The position numbers and the translations under genes were made by a program. The notes below the pieces were generated by a model. That model searched no databases. It was not told the DNA's origin and saw only the letters and a program-made list of their open reading frames with translations. This document shows positions 43,998 to 53,929 of a DNA stretch of 64,000 bases, one piece after another (the first letter of the stretch is position 1; the number at the start of each line of letters is the position of its first letter). Where the stretch lies: assembly GCF_000955975.1 (NCBI RefSeq), contig NZ_JYJF01000008.1:1-64000 (forward strand), read 5' to 3'. This DNA is from Saccharothrix sp. ST-888 (GTDB lineage: Bacteria > Actinomycetota > Actinomycetes > Streptomycetales > Streptomycetaceae).

Positions 43998-46900
43998 ATG
44001 CACTCCGTACCTGACAGCGCCCGGGCCGGACAGCCGGCCCCGGCGCAGCGGCAGCGGTCGGCGGCCGAGGTCGCCGACATCGTCCTCGACCTGCTGCGCG
44101 AGCTCCTGCCGGCCGGGGCCGAGGTCTTGCCGACCGCGCCGCTGTCCTCCTTCGGCCTCTCCTCGCTGGCTGCGGCACGGCTGGTGATGGAGCTGGAGAG
44201 CACGCTCGGCGTGGAGGTGCCGCTGAGCCTGCTGGGCGACTGCCATGACCCGGCGGCGCTCGCCCGGCGGCTCGCGGCGCTGGTGCCGGACGGCCGCGCC
44301 CCGGCCGCACCGGTGGTCCGCGCGCGGCCGGCCGAGCGCGGCGACCCGTTCCCGCTGACGCCGATCCAGCAGGCGTACACGGTCGGCAAGTACGTGGAGC
44401 TCGGGCCGGACGCGGTCGGCTGCCACCAGTACCTGGAGTTCGCGGTGGAGGTCCTGGACGACACCGGCGTGGCCCGGCTGCGGGCCGCCTGGCAGCGGGT
44501 CGTGGCGCACCACGAGATGCTCCGGAGCACCGTCAGCGGGGTCTTCCAGCGGGTGTCCGAGGACGCGCCCCCCGATGAACTGACGGTTCATCAGGTAGAG
44601 CCGCCCGAGGAGTTCGAGGCGCGGGTCGCCGAGGCCCGGCAGCGGCTCTCGCACCACCGCTACCCGCCGGGCGCGTGGCCCGCCTACCGGATCGAGGCGA
44701 CCCGGACCGCCGACGGCCGCGCCGTGGTGCACTTCTCCGTCGACGCGATGCTCACCGACGGCCACGGTCTGGAGGTGCTGCTGGACGACTGGTGGCACTG
44801 GTACCGCGACCCCGGGTGGCAGCCCGAGCCCGTGCCGTTCTCGGTACGGGACTGCGTGCTCGCCATGGCCCGGCACCGCACCACGCCCGCCTACCGGGCC
44901 GACGCCGACTACTGGGCCCGGCGGCTGGCCGAACTGCCGCCCGGACCACGGGTGCTGGCGCCCGCCGCACCCACCGAACCGGACGGTCCGGACTGCTTTC
45001 TGCGCACTCCCCGGACCGGCCGGCTGGACGCCAAGGACTGGCAGGCGCTGCGGGACCGCGCGCTGGACTGGGGCGTGTCGCCGACCGCTCTGGTGCTCAC
45101 CGTCTTCACCGAGGTGCTCGGCACCGCCGACGCGGGCGGCCCGCTGACCCTGGTGCTGACCGCCAGCGACCGGCTGCGGCTGCCCGCCGCCGCCGACCGG
45201 CTGGTCGGGCCCTTCACCTCCACCGTGGTGTTCCCCACCGAGGCCCGCCCCACCACGGCCGACGCGGCGCGCGCCGTGCACCGCCTGCTCTGGGAGGACC
45301 TCGGCCACGCCGCCGTGTCCGGGATCGAGGCGCTGCGCGAGCGGCGCCCCGGGGAGCAGCTGCCGGTGGTCTTCACCAGCATGGTCGACACCAGCCGCCC
45401 GGACCGGCCGGTCGGCAGCTTCGCGGACGGGATCCGCTACGCCGTCAGCCAGACGTCCGGCGTCGCGCTCGACCACCAGATGTGGGAGCGCGACGGCGGC
45501 CTCGACTTCCGCTGGGACGTCGCGGAGCGGCTGTTCGCCGACGGCCTGGCCGACCGGCTGTTCGCCGCGTTCGAGGCCGCCCTGCGACGGGTCGCGGGCG
45601 CGGACCGGGGCGCGAGTGCCGACGGCGTCGCGGGGGCGGCCGGAGAACCGCTGGTGCGCCCGCTGAACGCGCTCCAGCAGTCCTACCTGGTGGCGCGGGC
45701 CACCGGCGGCCTCGACGGCGGGGCCCAGGGCGGTGAGGGCTGCCAGGTCTACCAGAGCTTCCGGCTGGCCGGGCTGGACCGCGACCGGCTGGAGGCGGCC
45801 TGGCTCCGGCTCGTCCGGGAGCACGACGTGCTGCGCTCCACGGTGACGCCGGACGGCCGGCTGCTGACCGCCGCGCAGACGCCGCCCTGGCACCTGCCGG
45901 TGACCGCCCTCCGCGCCGCCGGCGCCGCCGTCCTTGCGGAGCTGCGGACCGAGCTGTCCACCCGGCCGTTCCCACCGGACGCCGACCGGCTGTGGGAGCT
46001 GACGGCCACCGTCGACGACACCGGCGCCGCCGAGGTGCACCTCACCATCGACCTGCTGGCGGCGGACGCGCGCAGCATCACCTTGCTCGGCCGGGACCTC
46101 ATGCGGCTGTACACCGATCCGGGCGCCGCGCCGCGCCGGGTGCTCCCGGTGGAGGCTCCGGTGCCGGGAGCCGACGGTGCGGCGCCGCTCGCCGAGGCCG
46201 AGGCGCACTGGCGGGAGCGGGTGGCGGAGCTGCCGTCCGGTCCGCCGGTCGAGCCGGGCAGCGGGCCGCGCCTGCGGCTGGACCTCCGGCTCGACCGGGC
46301 GCCGCTCGCCGACCGGGCCGCACGGCTGGGCACCGGCCTGGACGCGCTGCTGCTGGCGGCCTTCACCGAGGCGCTCACCGAGCACTGGCCGGAGCCGTTC
46401 GCCGTCCCGGTGGTCCGCTGGAGCGCGTCGCGCGAACCGGCCAGACCGGCCGAACTCACCGCGCTGAGCTGGGTGGTGGCGCCCGACGGCGACCCGTCCA
46501 CCGAAGCGGCGGCGGCCCGGTACCAGCGGACGCTGGACGAGGACGCCGCGATGGACGCGGCGGACGGACTGGTCCAGCTGCGGGCCAGGGCGATGCGGCT
46601 GCGCCGCTCCGGGAGCTTCGCCCATCCCGTCGTCTACACCTGTGTCCTCGACCTGGGCGCGGACCCGCTGCCGCCGGGCGTCGAGGCCGGGCCCTGGCGG
46701 ACGGCCACGCCCGGTGTCGCACTGGACTGCGTCACCGTCGACGACGGACGGGTGCTGGAGATCGGCTGGGACACGGCGGCGGACGCCTTCCCGGAGGGCC
46801 GGCCGGCGGAGCTCTTCGCGCGCTTCCGGGCCGCGCTGGCCGGATCGGAGTCCGCGCCGGCCGTACCGGAGTCCTCGGCGGCCGGTGCGGCGGCGGAGGG

Positions 46901-49900
46901 CGAGCGGCGCAGGCTCCTGTACGACTGGAACGACACCGCCGCCGACTACCCGGACGACCGTCCGGTGCAGTGCCTCTTCGAGGACCGGGCGGCGGAGCAG
47001 CCGGAGGCGGTCGCGCTGCGCTGGCGCGGCGGCACCATGACGTACCGCGAGCTGAACCGCCGGGCGAACCTGCTCGCCCGGCGGCTGCGCGGGCTCGGGG
47101 TCGGTCCCGAGGTGCCGGTGGCGATCTCGGTGCGGCGCGGACCCGGGATGGCGGTGGCGGTGCTCGGCGTGCTCAAGGCCGGTGGTGTCTACCTGCCGGT
47201 CGAGCCCTCGCTGCCCGCCGCGCGGGCCCTCGGGATGATCGCCGACGGCGGCGCCGAGGTCATGGTCACCGACGGTTCCTGGGGCGACCGGCTGGGCTCG
47301 CACGGCCTGCGGCAGGTCGACCTGGACGAGGTGGTGCGGGCCGGTGACGGCGACGACCCCGGGAACCTCCCGCCGTTCAACTCGGCCGACTCGACCGCGT
47401 ACTTCATCTTCACCTCGGGGAGCACCGGGCGGCCCAAGTGTGTGGCGGTGGCGCACCGGCCCGTGCTGAACCTGCTCACCTGGTGCTACCGGACGTTCGA
47501 CTTCGGGCCGGCCGACACCGGACTGTGCGTCACCTCGCTGGGCTTCGACCTGTCGGTCTTCGACATCCTCGGGCTGCTCGGGCGCGGTGCCGGGCTGTAC
47601 CTGGCCGACGAGGCGGAGCAGCGCGATCCGGCACTGCTGGCCCGGGTGCTGGTGGCGGAGCCGATCACCTTCTGGAACTCGGCTCCCACCACGCTCGCCC
47701 AACTCGCGCCGCTGCTCGCCGACTTCACCGGGCACCCGGGCACCGCCGACCTGCGGCTGGTCTTCCTCAGCGGTGACTACACGCCGCTGCCGCTGCCCGA
47801 CCGGCTGCGCGCGGTCTTCCCGCGTGCCGAGGTCGTCAGCCTGGGCGGGGCCACCGAGGCGACGGTGTGGTCCAACTGGTTCCGGATCGGGGAGATCGAC
47901 CCCGAGTGGCGCAGCATCCCGTACGGCCGGCCGATCGACAACGCCCGCTACTACGTCCTGGACGAGCGGTCCGAGCCCTGTCCGGTCGGGGTGGAGGGCG
48001 ACCTGTACATCGCGGGGCCGTGCCTGAGCCTCGGGTACCACGGGCAGCGGGAGTTGACCGCGGAGCGGTTCCCGGCCGACCCGTTCCGGCCCGGCTCCGG
48101 CGAGCGGATGTACCGGACCGGCGACCGGGCCTGCCACCTGCCGGACGGGAACCTGTGCTTCCTGGGCCGGGCCGACGGCCAGGTCAAGATCCGTGGACAC
48201 CGGGTCGAACTCGGCGAGATCGAGCACCGGCTGCGGCTCCATCCGGCCGTGCAGGACTCGGTGGTGCTGGCCCGGCCGGACGCCACCGGTGATCGCAAAC
48301 TGGTCGCCTACCTGGTCGCCGCGGACGATGCCGTCACCCCCTCGGTGCGCGAGCTGCGGGACTTCGCCGGGGAGACGCTGCCGGGCTACATGGTCCCCAA
48401 CTTCCTGGCGTTCGTGCCGGGTTACCCGGCGTCGCCGAACGGCAAGCTCGACCGTGCGGCACTGCCCTGGCCGTTGGAGGCGTCGGGTGCGGTCCCGGCG
48501 GACGCGGGGGCGCCGACGGCGGTCGATGAGCCTGCGGCGGCGGCCCCGCTCGCCGAGGAGATCCGGGGGCTGCTCGCCGGGCTGCTGGGCGTGGCGTCCG
48601 TCGACCCCGACCAGGACCTCTGGGACCAGGGCGTGACCTCCTTCACCGTGGTGCAGCTCTCGGCGGCGCTCCAGGAGCGGCACGGGCAGCGCATTCCGGT
48701 CTCCGCGCTGCTGGCCGACCCCACCGTCTCGGCGATCGCCCGGCAGGTCGCCGCGCTGCTGCCCGGCGGGCCGGGCCCGGCCGTACCGCCCGCCGCCGAG
48801 CGGACCGCCGAGGGGCCGTCCGAGCCGGGCCCGGAGCAGGCCGAAGAGCGGAGTGCCGCCGAGACCGCCCCCGCCGAGGTCGACTTCTTCTCCCCGGAGC
48901 AGCGGCGGGAGTTCAAGGCCGCCCAGTGGCAGCTGCGCCCGGAACGGCCGGACGAGCACCTCTTCGCGCTGACCGCCGTCGAGATCCCCGAGGAGCAGTA
49001 CGCGGCTCGGGCCAGCCGCCGCGACTTCGTCCCGGAGCCGGTCTCCGTCGAGGCGCTCAGCGGCCTGCTCGCCCTGCTCCGCCGGGACGAGCGCGGCGCA
49101 AAGCCCCGCCACCTCTACCCCTCCGCCGGGGACACCTACGCGGTGCAGGTCTACCTGCACGTCAGACCCGACGGCGTGGCCGGCCTGCCGGAAGGCGTCT
49201 ACTACTACCGGCCGGACCGGCACGTCCTCCAGCGGGTCGCCGACGTCTCCGGCATCGACCGCAACGCGCACTTCTTCTACAACCGCCCGGTCTTCGACGC
49301 GGCCGGGTTCGAGATCTACCTGATCGGGCAGCCGAAGGGCATCGAGCCGCTGTACGGCGAGCTCACCGGCGAGTTCCTGACCCTGGAGGCCGGCTACCTC
49401 GGGCAGCTGCTGATGAGCGGTCAGGCGGCATCGGGCATCGGGCTGTGCCCGGTCGGCACGATGCAGTTCGACGCGGTGCGCGAGCACTTCCGGCTCGACG
49501 CGGGCCAGCGGTTCCTGCACGCCTTCATCGGCGGGGCGGTGGCCCCCGAGGCGCCCGCCGCCCCCGTGCGTGGCGAGGCCACCGCCGTCGCGCTGCACAC
49601 CGCAGAGTCCGGGGCCGGGGGCCGGGCGGCGGCGGAGGTGGCGGTGATCGGGATGGCCGGCCGGTACCCCGACGCGGCCGACCTGGACGGGTTCTGGCGC
49701 AATCTGAGCACCGGCCGCCGCTCGGTGCGCCCCCTCCCGGCCGACCGGGCCGCCGCGCTGGCCGCCGCCCGTGGCGCCGCCGCCGACCGGGCGTTCCCGG
49801 ACGGGGGCTATCTCCAGAGTCCGGACGGCTTCGACAGCCTGCTGTTCCGGATCTCGCCGCAGGAGGCGGCGACCCTCGACCCGCAGCTGAAGGCGGTCCT

Positions 49901-50951
49901 CCAGGTGGTCTGGGAGTGCCTGGAGAACGCCGGGCACACCGCCGCCTCGCTGCGGCGCACCGCCGAGCGGGTCGGTGTCTTCGTCGGTGTCATGTGGCAC
50001 GACCACCGGCAGACCGGCGCCGACCGCCACCGGGCGGGCGGGCCGGCCGAGTTCGCGGCAGCGGCCTCCGACATCCCGAACCGGATCTCGCACGTCTTCG
50101 ACTTCCGGGGGCCCAGCCTGGTCGTGGACACCTCCTGCTCGTCCTCGCTCGCGGCCGTGCACCTGGCCGTGCAGAGCCTGCGGCAGGGTGAGTGCGACGC
50201 GGCCGTGGTCGCGGGCGTCAACCTGATCACGCATCCGTACCACCTCGACCTGCTCGCCGGCCTCGGCCTGCTCGCGGAGCACGGCGCGGCAGGGGCGTTC
50301 GACGGCGGTGCCTCCGGGTGGTCGCCCGGCGAGGGGGTCGGGGCCGTCCTGCTGCGGCGGGCCGAATCGGCCGCCCGTGACGGCGACCTGGTGCATGCGG
50401 TGATCGAGGCGTCCGCGGTCGGGCACGCGGGGCGGAGCAGCCGTTACGGCGCCCCCCGCGCGCAGGCGCTGGCGGCCTCGCTGGAGCGGCTACTGGCCGG
50501 ATCGGGCCTCAGCCCCTCGGACATCGGGTACGCGGAGTGCGCGGCGGCCGGTGCGAGCATCGCCGATGCCGCCGAACTCGAGGCGCTGGCCGCCGTGTTC
50601 GACGGCGGCGGGCGGGATCGGCCGCTTCCCCTGGGCACCCTCAAGCCCAACATCGGCCACCTGGAGTCGGCTGCCGGACTGTCCCAACTGGCAAAGGTGG
50701 TGCTCCAGTTGAAGCACGGGACGCTGGCCCCCACGCTGGTGGCGGACCGGCCCAGTCCGCTGGTCGACTGGGACGGCCTCCCGCTGCGGGTGGTGGACCG
50801 GCCCACCCGGTGGGACGGCGCGGACGGGACCGTCCGCCGCGCGCTGATCAACGCGCTGGGCGCGAGCGGGACATACGGACATCTGGTGGTCCGCTCCGGC
50901 GGGCCCGAGGCGAGGGAGGACGGCGGCGATGGACAGCCCCTGGCTGACTAG
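43998..50951 (+). CDS. Hybrid NRPS-PKS: ACP-Cy-Cy-A-PCP-Ox-KS(0)
   Basis: 2,317 residues. ACP (~20-95, Ser56 in 'FGLSSL'); Cy1 (~118-535) with D249xxxxD254; Cy2 (~555-950) with D685xxxxD690; A (~968-1490, 'FTSGSTGRPK') with pocket residues D-L-F-N-F-S-L-V-W, closest to cysteine codes; PCP (~1515-1588, Ser1548); SagB/McbC-type FMN thiazoline oxidase (~1628-1850, 'ASRRDFVPEPVS', 'HLYPSAGDTYAVQVYLHV'); KS (~1880-2300). The KS keeps Cys2047 ('DTSCSSSL') and His2221 ('NIGHLES') but has Ala2182 where the HGTGT histidine should be, so it should pass on rather than extend the chain. Expected chemistry: load an acyl unit, add Cys, cyclise, oxidise to thiazole, hand over. GGGAGA precedes ATG 43998. Confidence 0.93.
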   Translation: MHSVPDSARAGQPAPAQRQRSAAEVADIVLDLLRELLPAGAEVLPTAPLSSFGLSSLAAARLVMELESTLGVEVPLSLLGDCHDPAALARRLAALVPDGRAPAAPVVRARPAERGDPFPLTPIQQAYTVGKYVELGPDAVGCHQYLEFAVEVLDDTGVARLRAAWQRVVAHHEMLRSTVSGVFQRVSEDAPPDELTVHQVEPPEEFEARVAEARQRLSHHRYPPGAWPAYRIEATRTADGRAVVHFSVDAMLTDGHGLEVLLDDWWHWYRDPGWQPEPVPFSVRDCVLAMARHRTTPAYRADADYWARRLAELPPGPRVLAPAAPTEPDGPDCFLRTPRTGRLDAKDWQALRDRALDWGVSPTALVLTVFTEVLGTADAGGPLTLVLTASDRLRLPAAADRLVGPFTSTVVFPTEARPTTADAARAVHRLLWEDLGHAAVSGIEALRERRPGEQLPVVFTSMVDTSRPDRPVGSFADGIRYAVSQTSGVALDHQMWERDGGLDFRWDVAERLFADGLADRLFAAFEAALRRVAGADRGASADGVAGAAGEPLVRPLNALQQSYLVARATGGLDGGAQGGEGCQVYQSFRLAGLDRDRLEAAWLRLVREHDVLRSTVTPDGRLLTAAQTPPWHLPVTALRAAGAAVLAELRTELSTRPFPPDADRLWELTATVDDTGAAEVHLTIDLLAADARSITLLGRDLMRLYTDPGAAPRRVLPVEAPVPGADGAAPLAEAEAHWRERVAELPSGPPVEPGSGPRLRLDLRLDRAPLADRAARLGTGLDALLLAAFTEALTEHWPEPFAVPVVRWSASREPARPAELTALSWVVAPDGDPSTEAAAARYQRTLDEDAAMDAADGLVQLRARAMRLRRSGSFAHPVVYTCVLDLGADPLPPGVEAGPWRTATPGVALDCVTVDDGRVLEIGWDTAADAFPEGRPAELFARFRAALAGSESAPAVPESSAAGAAAEGERRRLLYDWNDTAADYPDDRPVQCLFEDRAAEQPEAVALRWRGGTMTYRELNRRANLLARRLRGLGVGPEVPVAISVRRGPGMAVAVLGVLKAGGVYLPVEPSLPAARALGMIADGGAEVMVTDGSWGDRLGSHGLRQVDLDEVVRAGDGDDPGNLPPFNSADSTAYFIFTSGSTGRPKCVAVAHRPVLNLLTWCYRTFDFGPADTGLCVTSLGFDLSVFDILGLLGRGAGLYLADEAEQRDPALLARVLVAEPITFWNSAPTTLAQLAPLLADFTGHPGTADLRLVFLSGDYTPLPLPDRLRAVFPRAEVVSLGGATEATVWSNWFRIGEIDPEWRSIPYGRPIDNARYYVLDERSEPCPVGVEGDLYIAGPCLSLGYHGQRELTAERFPADPFRPGSGERMYRTGDRACHLPDGNLCFLGRADGQVKIRGHRVELGEIEHRLRLHPAVQDSVVLARPDATGDRKLVAYLVAADDAVTPSVRELRDFAGETLPGYMVPNFLAFVPGYPASPNGKLDRAALPWPLEASGAVPADAGAPTAVDEPAAAAPLAEEIRGLLAGLLGVASVDPDQDLWDQGVTSFTVVQLSAALQERHGQRIPVSALLADPTVSAIARQVAALLPGGPGPAVPPAAERTAEGPSEPGPEQAEERSAAETAPAEVDFFSPEQRREFKAAQWQLRPERPDEHLFALTAVEIPEEQYAARASRRDFVPEPVSVEALSGLLALLRRDERGAKPRHLYPSAGDTYAVQVYLHVRPDGVAGLPEGVYYYRPDRHVLQRVADVSGIDRNAHFFYNRPVFDAAGFEIYLIGQPKGIEPLYGELTGEFLTLEAGYLGQLLMSGQAASGIGLCPVGTMQFDAVREHFRLDAGQRFLHAFIGGAVAPEAPAAPVRGEATAVALHTAESGAGGRAAAEVAVIGMAGRYPDAADLDGFWRNLSTGRRSVRPLPADRAAALAAARGAAADRAFPDGGYLQSPDGFDSLLFRISPQEAATLDPQLKAVLQVVWECLENAGHTAASLRRTAERVGVFVGVMWHDHRQTGADRHRAGGPAEFAAAASDIPNRISHVFDFRGPSLVVDTSCSSSLAAVHLAVQSLRQGECDAAVVAGVNLITHPYHLDLLAGLGLLAEHGAAGAFDGGASGWSPGEGVGAVLLRRAESAARDGDLVHAVIEASAVGHAGRSSRYGAPRAQALAASLERLLAGSGLSPSDIGYAECAAAGASIADAAELEALAAVFDGGGRDRPLPLGTLKPNIGHLESAAGLSQLAKVVLQLKHGTLAPTLVADRPSPLVDWDGLPLRVVDRPTRWDGADGTVRRALINALGASGTYGHLVVRSGGPEAREDGGDGQPLAD

Positions 50952-51684
50952 TGCGGCCACCGGTCGGGACCCGGCCGCGGTGCGGCTGTTCTGCTTCGCC
51001 CACGCGGGCGGCGGCACCGCCTTCTTCCGGCCCTGGCGGTCCGCGCTGCTGCCGGAGGTGGAGGTCTGCCCGGTCCGGCTGCCCGGCCGGGAGTCACGGC
51101 ACCTGGAGCCCGCGTACACCCGGATGCACCGGCTGATCGAGCCGCTGGTGGCGGCGCTCAGGCCGTACGCGGACCGGCCGTTCGCCGTGTTCGGGCACAG
51201 TATGGGTGCCGCCGTCGCCTACGAGGTGGCCCGCCGGTTCTGCGCCGAGCCGGCCGACGGACCGCTGCAGCGGCTGCTCGTCTCCGGGCGCCGGGCGCCG
51301 CACCTGGCGGCCCGCCGCCGGCCGATCGCGCACGCGCCGCAGGAGGAGTTCCTGGCGGCGGTACGGCAGTTGGGCGGCACCCCGGAGGAGGTCTTCGACC
51401 AGCCCGACCTGGTGCGGCTGTTCCTGCCGGGGATGCGGGCCGACTTCGAGCTGAACGAGACCTACGCCCCGGCCGACGGACCCCGGCTCACCTGTCCGGT
51501 GTCGGCCTTCACCGGCGACCGCGACCCGGAGGTCACCCCGGCGGAGATGGGCCGCTGGCGGGAGACCACGGATGTGGCGTTCCGGCTGCGGGTCTTCACC
51601 GGTGGGCACTTCTATCTCAGCGGCCCGCGAACGGAGTTGGTCCGGGAGATCCGCTCCGACCTGCTGCAGGCCGTGCCGATGTGA
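50929..51684 (+). CDS. Type II thioesterase of the hybrid cluster
   Basis: 251 residues. 'LFCFAHAGGGTAFF', 'GHSMG' (Ser91), Asp in 'FTGDRDPEVTP' and His in 'GGHFYLSG' give the external thioesterase triad. It overlaps the end of the megasynthase gene by 23 bp, so it is coupled to it and probably hydrolyses stalled or misprimed intermediates. Similar in layout to the TE at 8066-8854 but not a close duplicate by eye. Confidence 0.93.
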   Translation: MDSPWLTSAATGRDPAAVRLFCFAHAGGGTAFFRPWRSALLPEVEVCPVRLPGRESRHLEPAYTRMHRLIEPLVAALRPYADRPFAVFGHSMGAAVAYEVARRFCAEPADGPLQRLLVSGRRAPHLAARRRPIAHAPQEEFLAAVRQLGGTPEEVFDQPDLVRLFLPGMRADFELNETYAPADGPRLTCPVSAFTGDRDPEVTPAEMGRWRETTDVAFRLRVFTGGHFYLSGPRTELVREIRSDLLQAVPM

Positions 51685-51754
51685 GCGGACCGGGGCCGGC
51701 CGTGCGCCGGCCCGGCCCGCCGTGGCGGCGGCCGACTCCGCCGACCGTGCAAAA

Positions 51755-51788
51755 GTGAGCAGACCGCCGGTGCCGGTGGCGGTAGAAC
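51755..51788 (+). promoter_or_regulatory. Cluster promoter motif, copy 2 (HMG-synthase operon)
   Basis: GTGAGCAGACCG (51755-51766) and TAGAAC (51783-51788), 50 bp before the HMG-synthase ATG. It is preceded by CAAAA as in copy 1 (CAAA). Confidence 0.55.
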
Positions 51789-51837
51789 GGTGTCTCCGGG
51801 CTGCGACGGCGGCCCGCCGAGCAGGCAGGGAGCACGG

Positions 51838-53070
51838 ATGGGGACCGGCATCGAGGCCATCAACGCCTACGTCGGGCGCGCCTGCGTGGACGTCGAGTCG
51901 CTGTTCCGGGCGCGCGGGCTCGACCTCGCCCGCTTCGGCAATCTGATGATGCATCAGAAATCGGTGAACCTGCCCTGCGAGGACGCCGTCACCAACGCGG
52001 TCAACGCGGCCCGCCCGCTGCTCGACGCGCTCGCCCCCGCCGAACGGGACCGGATCGAACTGCTGGTGGTCGGCACCGAGTCCGGTCTCGACCTGGGCAA
52101 GCCGATCAGCACCTACATCCACCACCACCTGGGGCTGAACCCCCGCTGCCGCTCCTTCGAGGTGAAGCACGCCTGCTACGGCGGCACCGCGGCACTGCGC
52201 ACCGCCGCCGGTATCGTCGGCTCCGACCCGATGCCCGGCGTGAAGGCCCTGGTGATCGCCACCGACGCGCCGAGCGCCGCCTCCCGGGGTACCTACTGGG
52301 AGCCCTCCGAGGGCGCCGGTGCCGTCGCCATGCTGATCGGCGACCGCCCCCGCATCCTGGAGCTCGACCCGGGCGCGGCCGGGTACCACACCTACGAGGT
52401 GATGGACACCGCCCGGCCCCGGCCGGACCTCGACGTGGTCGACTCCGACCTCTCCCTGCTGTCGTACCTGACCTGCCTGGAGAAGAGCTTCGGCGCCTAC
52501 CTCGACCGGGTGGCCGGCGCCGACCTGCGGGAGAGCTTCGCCCACCTGGTGCTGCACGTCCCGTTCGCCGGCATGGTCAAGGGCGCGCACCGGGTGCTGG
52601 TGCGCAAGTACCTGGGGATGTCGCCGCGCGAGGCCGAGACCGACTTCGAACGGCGGGTCGGCAGCAGCCTCGGCTACGGCAGCCGGGTCGGCAACCTCTT
52701 CTCCGCCTCGCTCTACCTCGCCCTGTGCTCGCTCATCGACTCCCGGCCGGCCGAGGATCCGCAGCGGATCGGGCTCTTCTCGTACGGGTCGGGCTGCGCC
52801 TCCGAGTTCTTCAGCGGGGTGGTCGGCGGTGGCGCCAAGGCGGAGCTGGCGCGGTTCGGCATCGGCCGGGCGGTCGCCGAGCGCCGCGAGCTCGACACCG
52901 CGGAGTACGACCGGCTCAGCGAGCTGGGCGGCGACCGGGCGTTCGGCGTCCAGGACCGGGTCTTCGACCCGGCGTCGTACGGCGCGGTGTACCGGGAGCG
53001 GTTCGAGGGCGCGGGCCTGCTCGTACTGGACCGGATCGAGAACTTCCATCGCCGCTACCGGTGGAGCTGA
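51838..53070 (+). CDS. HMG-CoA synthase homologue (beta-branching HCS)
   Basis: 410 residues. Catalytic Cys113 in 'KHACYGGTAAL', His240 in 'VLHVPFAGMVKGAHR' and Glu81 in 'GTESGLDLGKP' are all present, as is the late 'FSYGSGCASEFFSG'. In trans-AT PKS clusters this enzyme adds an acetyl- or propionyl-ACP-derived carbanion to a beta-keto group on a carrier protein, starting a beta-alkyl branch (compare LnmM, PksG). AGGGAG precedes ATG 51838. The donor ACP and the decarboxylating partner are not in the window. Confidence 0.93.
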   Translation: MGTGIEAINAYVGRACVDVESLFRARGLDLARFGNLMMHQKSVNLPCEDAVTNAVNAARPLLDALAPAERDRIELLVVGTESGLDLGKPISTYIHHHLGLNPRCRSFEVKHACYGGTAALRTAAGIVGSDPMPGVKALVIATDAPSAASRGTYWEPSEGAGAVAMLIGDRPRILELDPGAAGYHTYEVMDTARPRPDLDVVDSDLSLLSYLTCLEKSFGAYLDRVAGADLRESFAHLVLHVPFAGMVKGAHRVLVRKYLGMSPREAETDFERRVGSSLGYGSRVGNLFSASLYLALCSLIDSRPAEDPQRIGLFSYGSGCASEFFSGVVGGGAKAELARFGIGRAVAERRELDTAEYDRLSELGGDRAFGVQDRVFDPASYGAVYRERFEGAGLLVLDRIENFHRRYRWS

Positions 53071-53072
53071 CC

Positions 53073-53855
53073 ATGGACTGGACGACCCTGAGCTGCCGCG
53101 CGGACGGCCCGGTGCTGCGGGTGACGCTCCGCCGGCCGGACCGGCAGAACGCCGTCGACGCCACCCTCATCGCCGAACTCGGCAAGGCGCTCGATCTCGC
53201 GGAGCAGGACGGCGGCTGCCGCCTGGTCGTGCTCGACGCCGAGGGGACCACCTTCTGTGCCGGGATGGACATGCGCGAGGCCGCGCGGGGCAAGGCCGCC
53301 GACGCGCTCGGCGACCCGGCCGCCGAACTGGGCGGCGCGGCCTTCTTCGCGCTGCTGCGGCGGTTCACCACCACGCCCCGGGCGCTGGTGGCGACGGTGG
53401 ACGGCCGGGTCTCCGGCGGCGGCGTCGGGCTGGTCGCGGCCTGCGACTTCGTGCACACCACCGGGCGCGGCGGCTTCGGCCTGCCCGAGGCGCTCTGGGG
53501 GCTGCTGCCGTGCAGTGTGCTCCCGTTCCTGATCCGGCGCACCGGCCACCAGCGGGCCGCCACGATGACCCTGAGCACCCTGCCGCTGACCGCCCAGCAG
53601 GCCCTCGCCTGCGGGCTGGCCGACGAACTGTCCGACGACGCGGGCCAGTTCGTCCGGCGGCTGGCCGGTCGGCTGGCCCGGCTGGACGGCACGGTGATCG
53701 GCGACGCCAAACGCTACCTGGGCAGCCTCGCGCCGATCGGGGAGCAGCAGGGCGAGCGGGCCGTGGCGGAGTTCGCCCGGCTGATGTCCCGGCCGGAAGT
53801 CCGGTCCGGTATCGAGGAGTTCGCCCGGAGCGGCCGCTACCCCTGGGAGCGCTGA
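53073..53855 (+). CDS. Enoyl-CoA hydratase homologue for beta-branching (ECH1-like)
   Basis: 260 residues, crotonase fold: 'RQNAVDATLIAELGKALDLA', oxyanion loop 'EGTTFCAGMDMREA' and 'VDGRVSGGGVGLVAACDFVH'. 'LPEALWGLLPCSVLPFLIRR' is typical of the PksH/ECH1 branch, which dehydrates the HMG-type intermediate; decarboxylation would need a second ECH, not seen here. It starts 2 bp after the HCS stop. Confidence 0.88.
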   Translation: MDWTTLSCRADGPVLRVTLRRPDRQNAVDATLIAELGKALDLAEQDGGCRLVVLDAEGTTFCAGMDMREAARGKAADALGDPAAELGGAAFFALLRRFTTTPRALVATVDGRVSGGGVGLVAACDFVHTTGRGGFGLPEALWGLLPCSVLPFLIRRTGHQRAATMTLSTLPLTAQQALACGLADELSDDAGQFVRRLAGRLARLDGTVIGDAKRYLGSLAPIGEQQGERAVAEFARLMSRPEVRSGIEEFARSGRYPWER

Positions 53856-53929
53856 GCCGCCTGGGGCGGACCCGGCCTGCCGTCGGCGCGTCCGCAGATT
53901 CGTCCGCCGACCCGCGAGGAGTGACCGCA

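Noticed and set aside
43893..50426. 2,177-codon leftward open frame opposite the NRPS-PKS
   Set aside because: A high-GC antisense shadow; its composition (Gly/Arg/Val/Gln-rich, no motifs) differs from real proteins, while the rightward frame has complete NRPS/PKS motifs.
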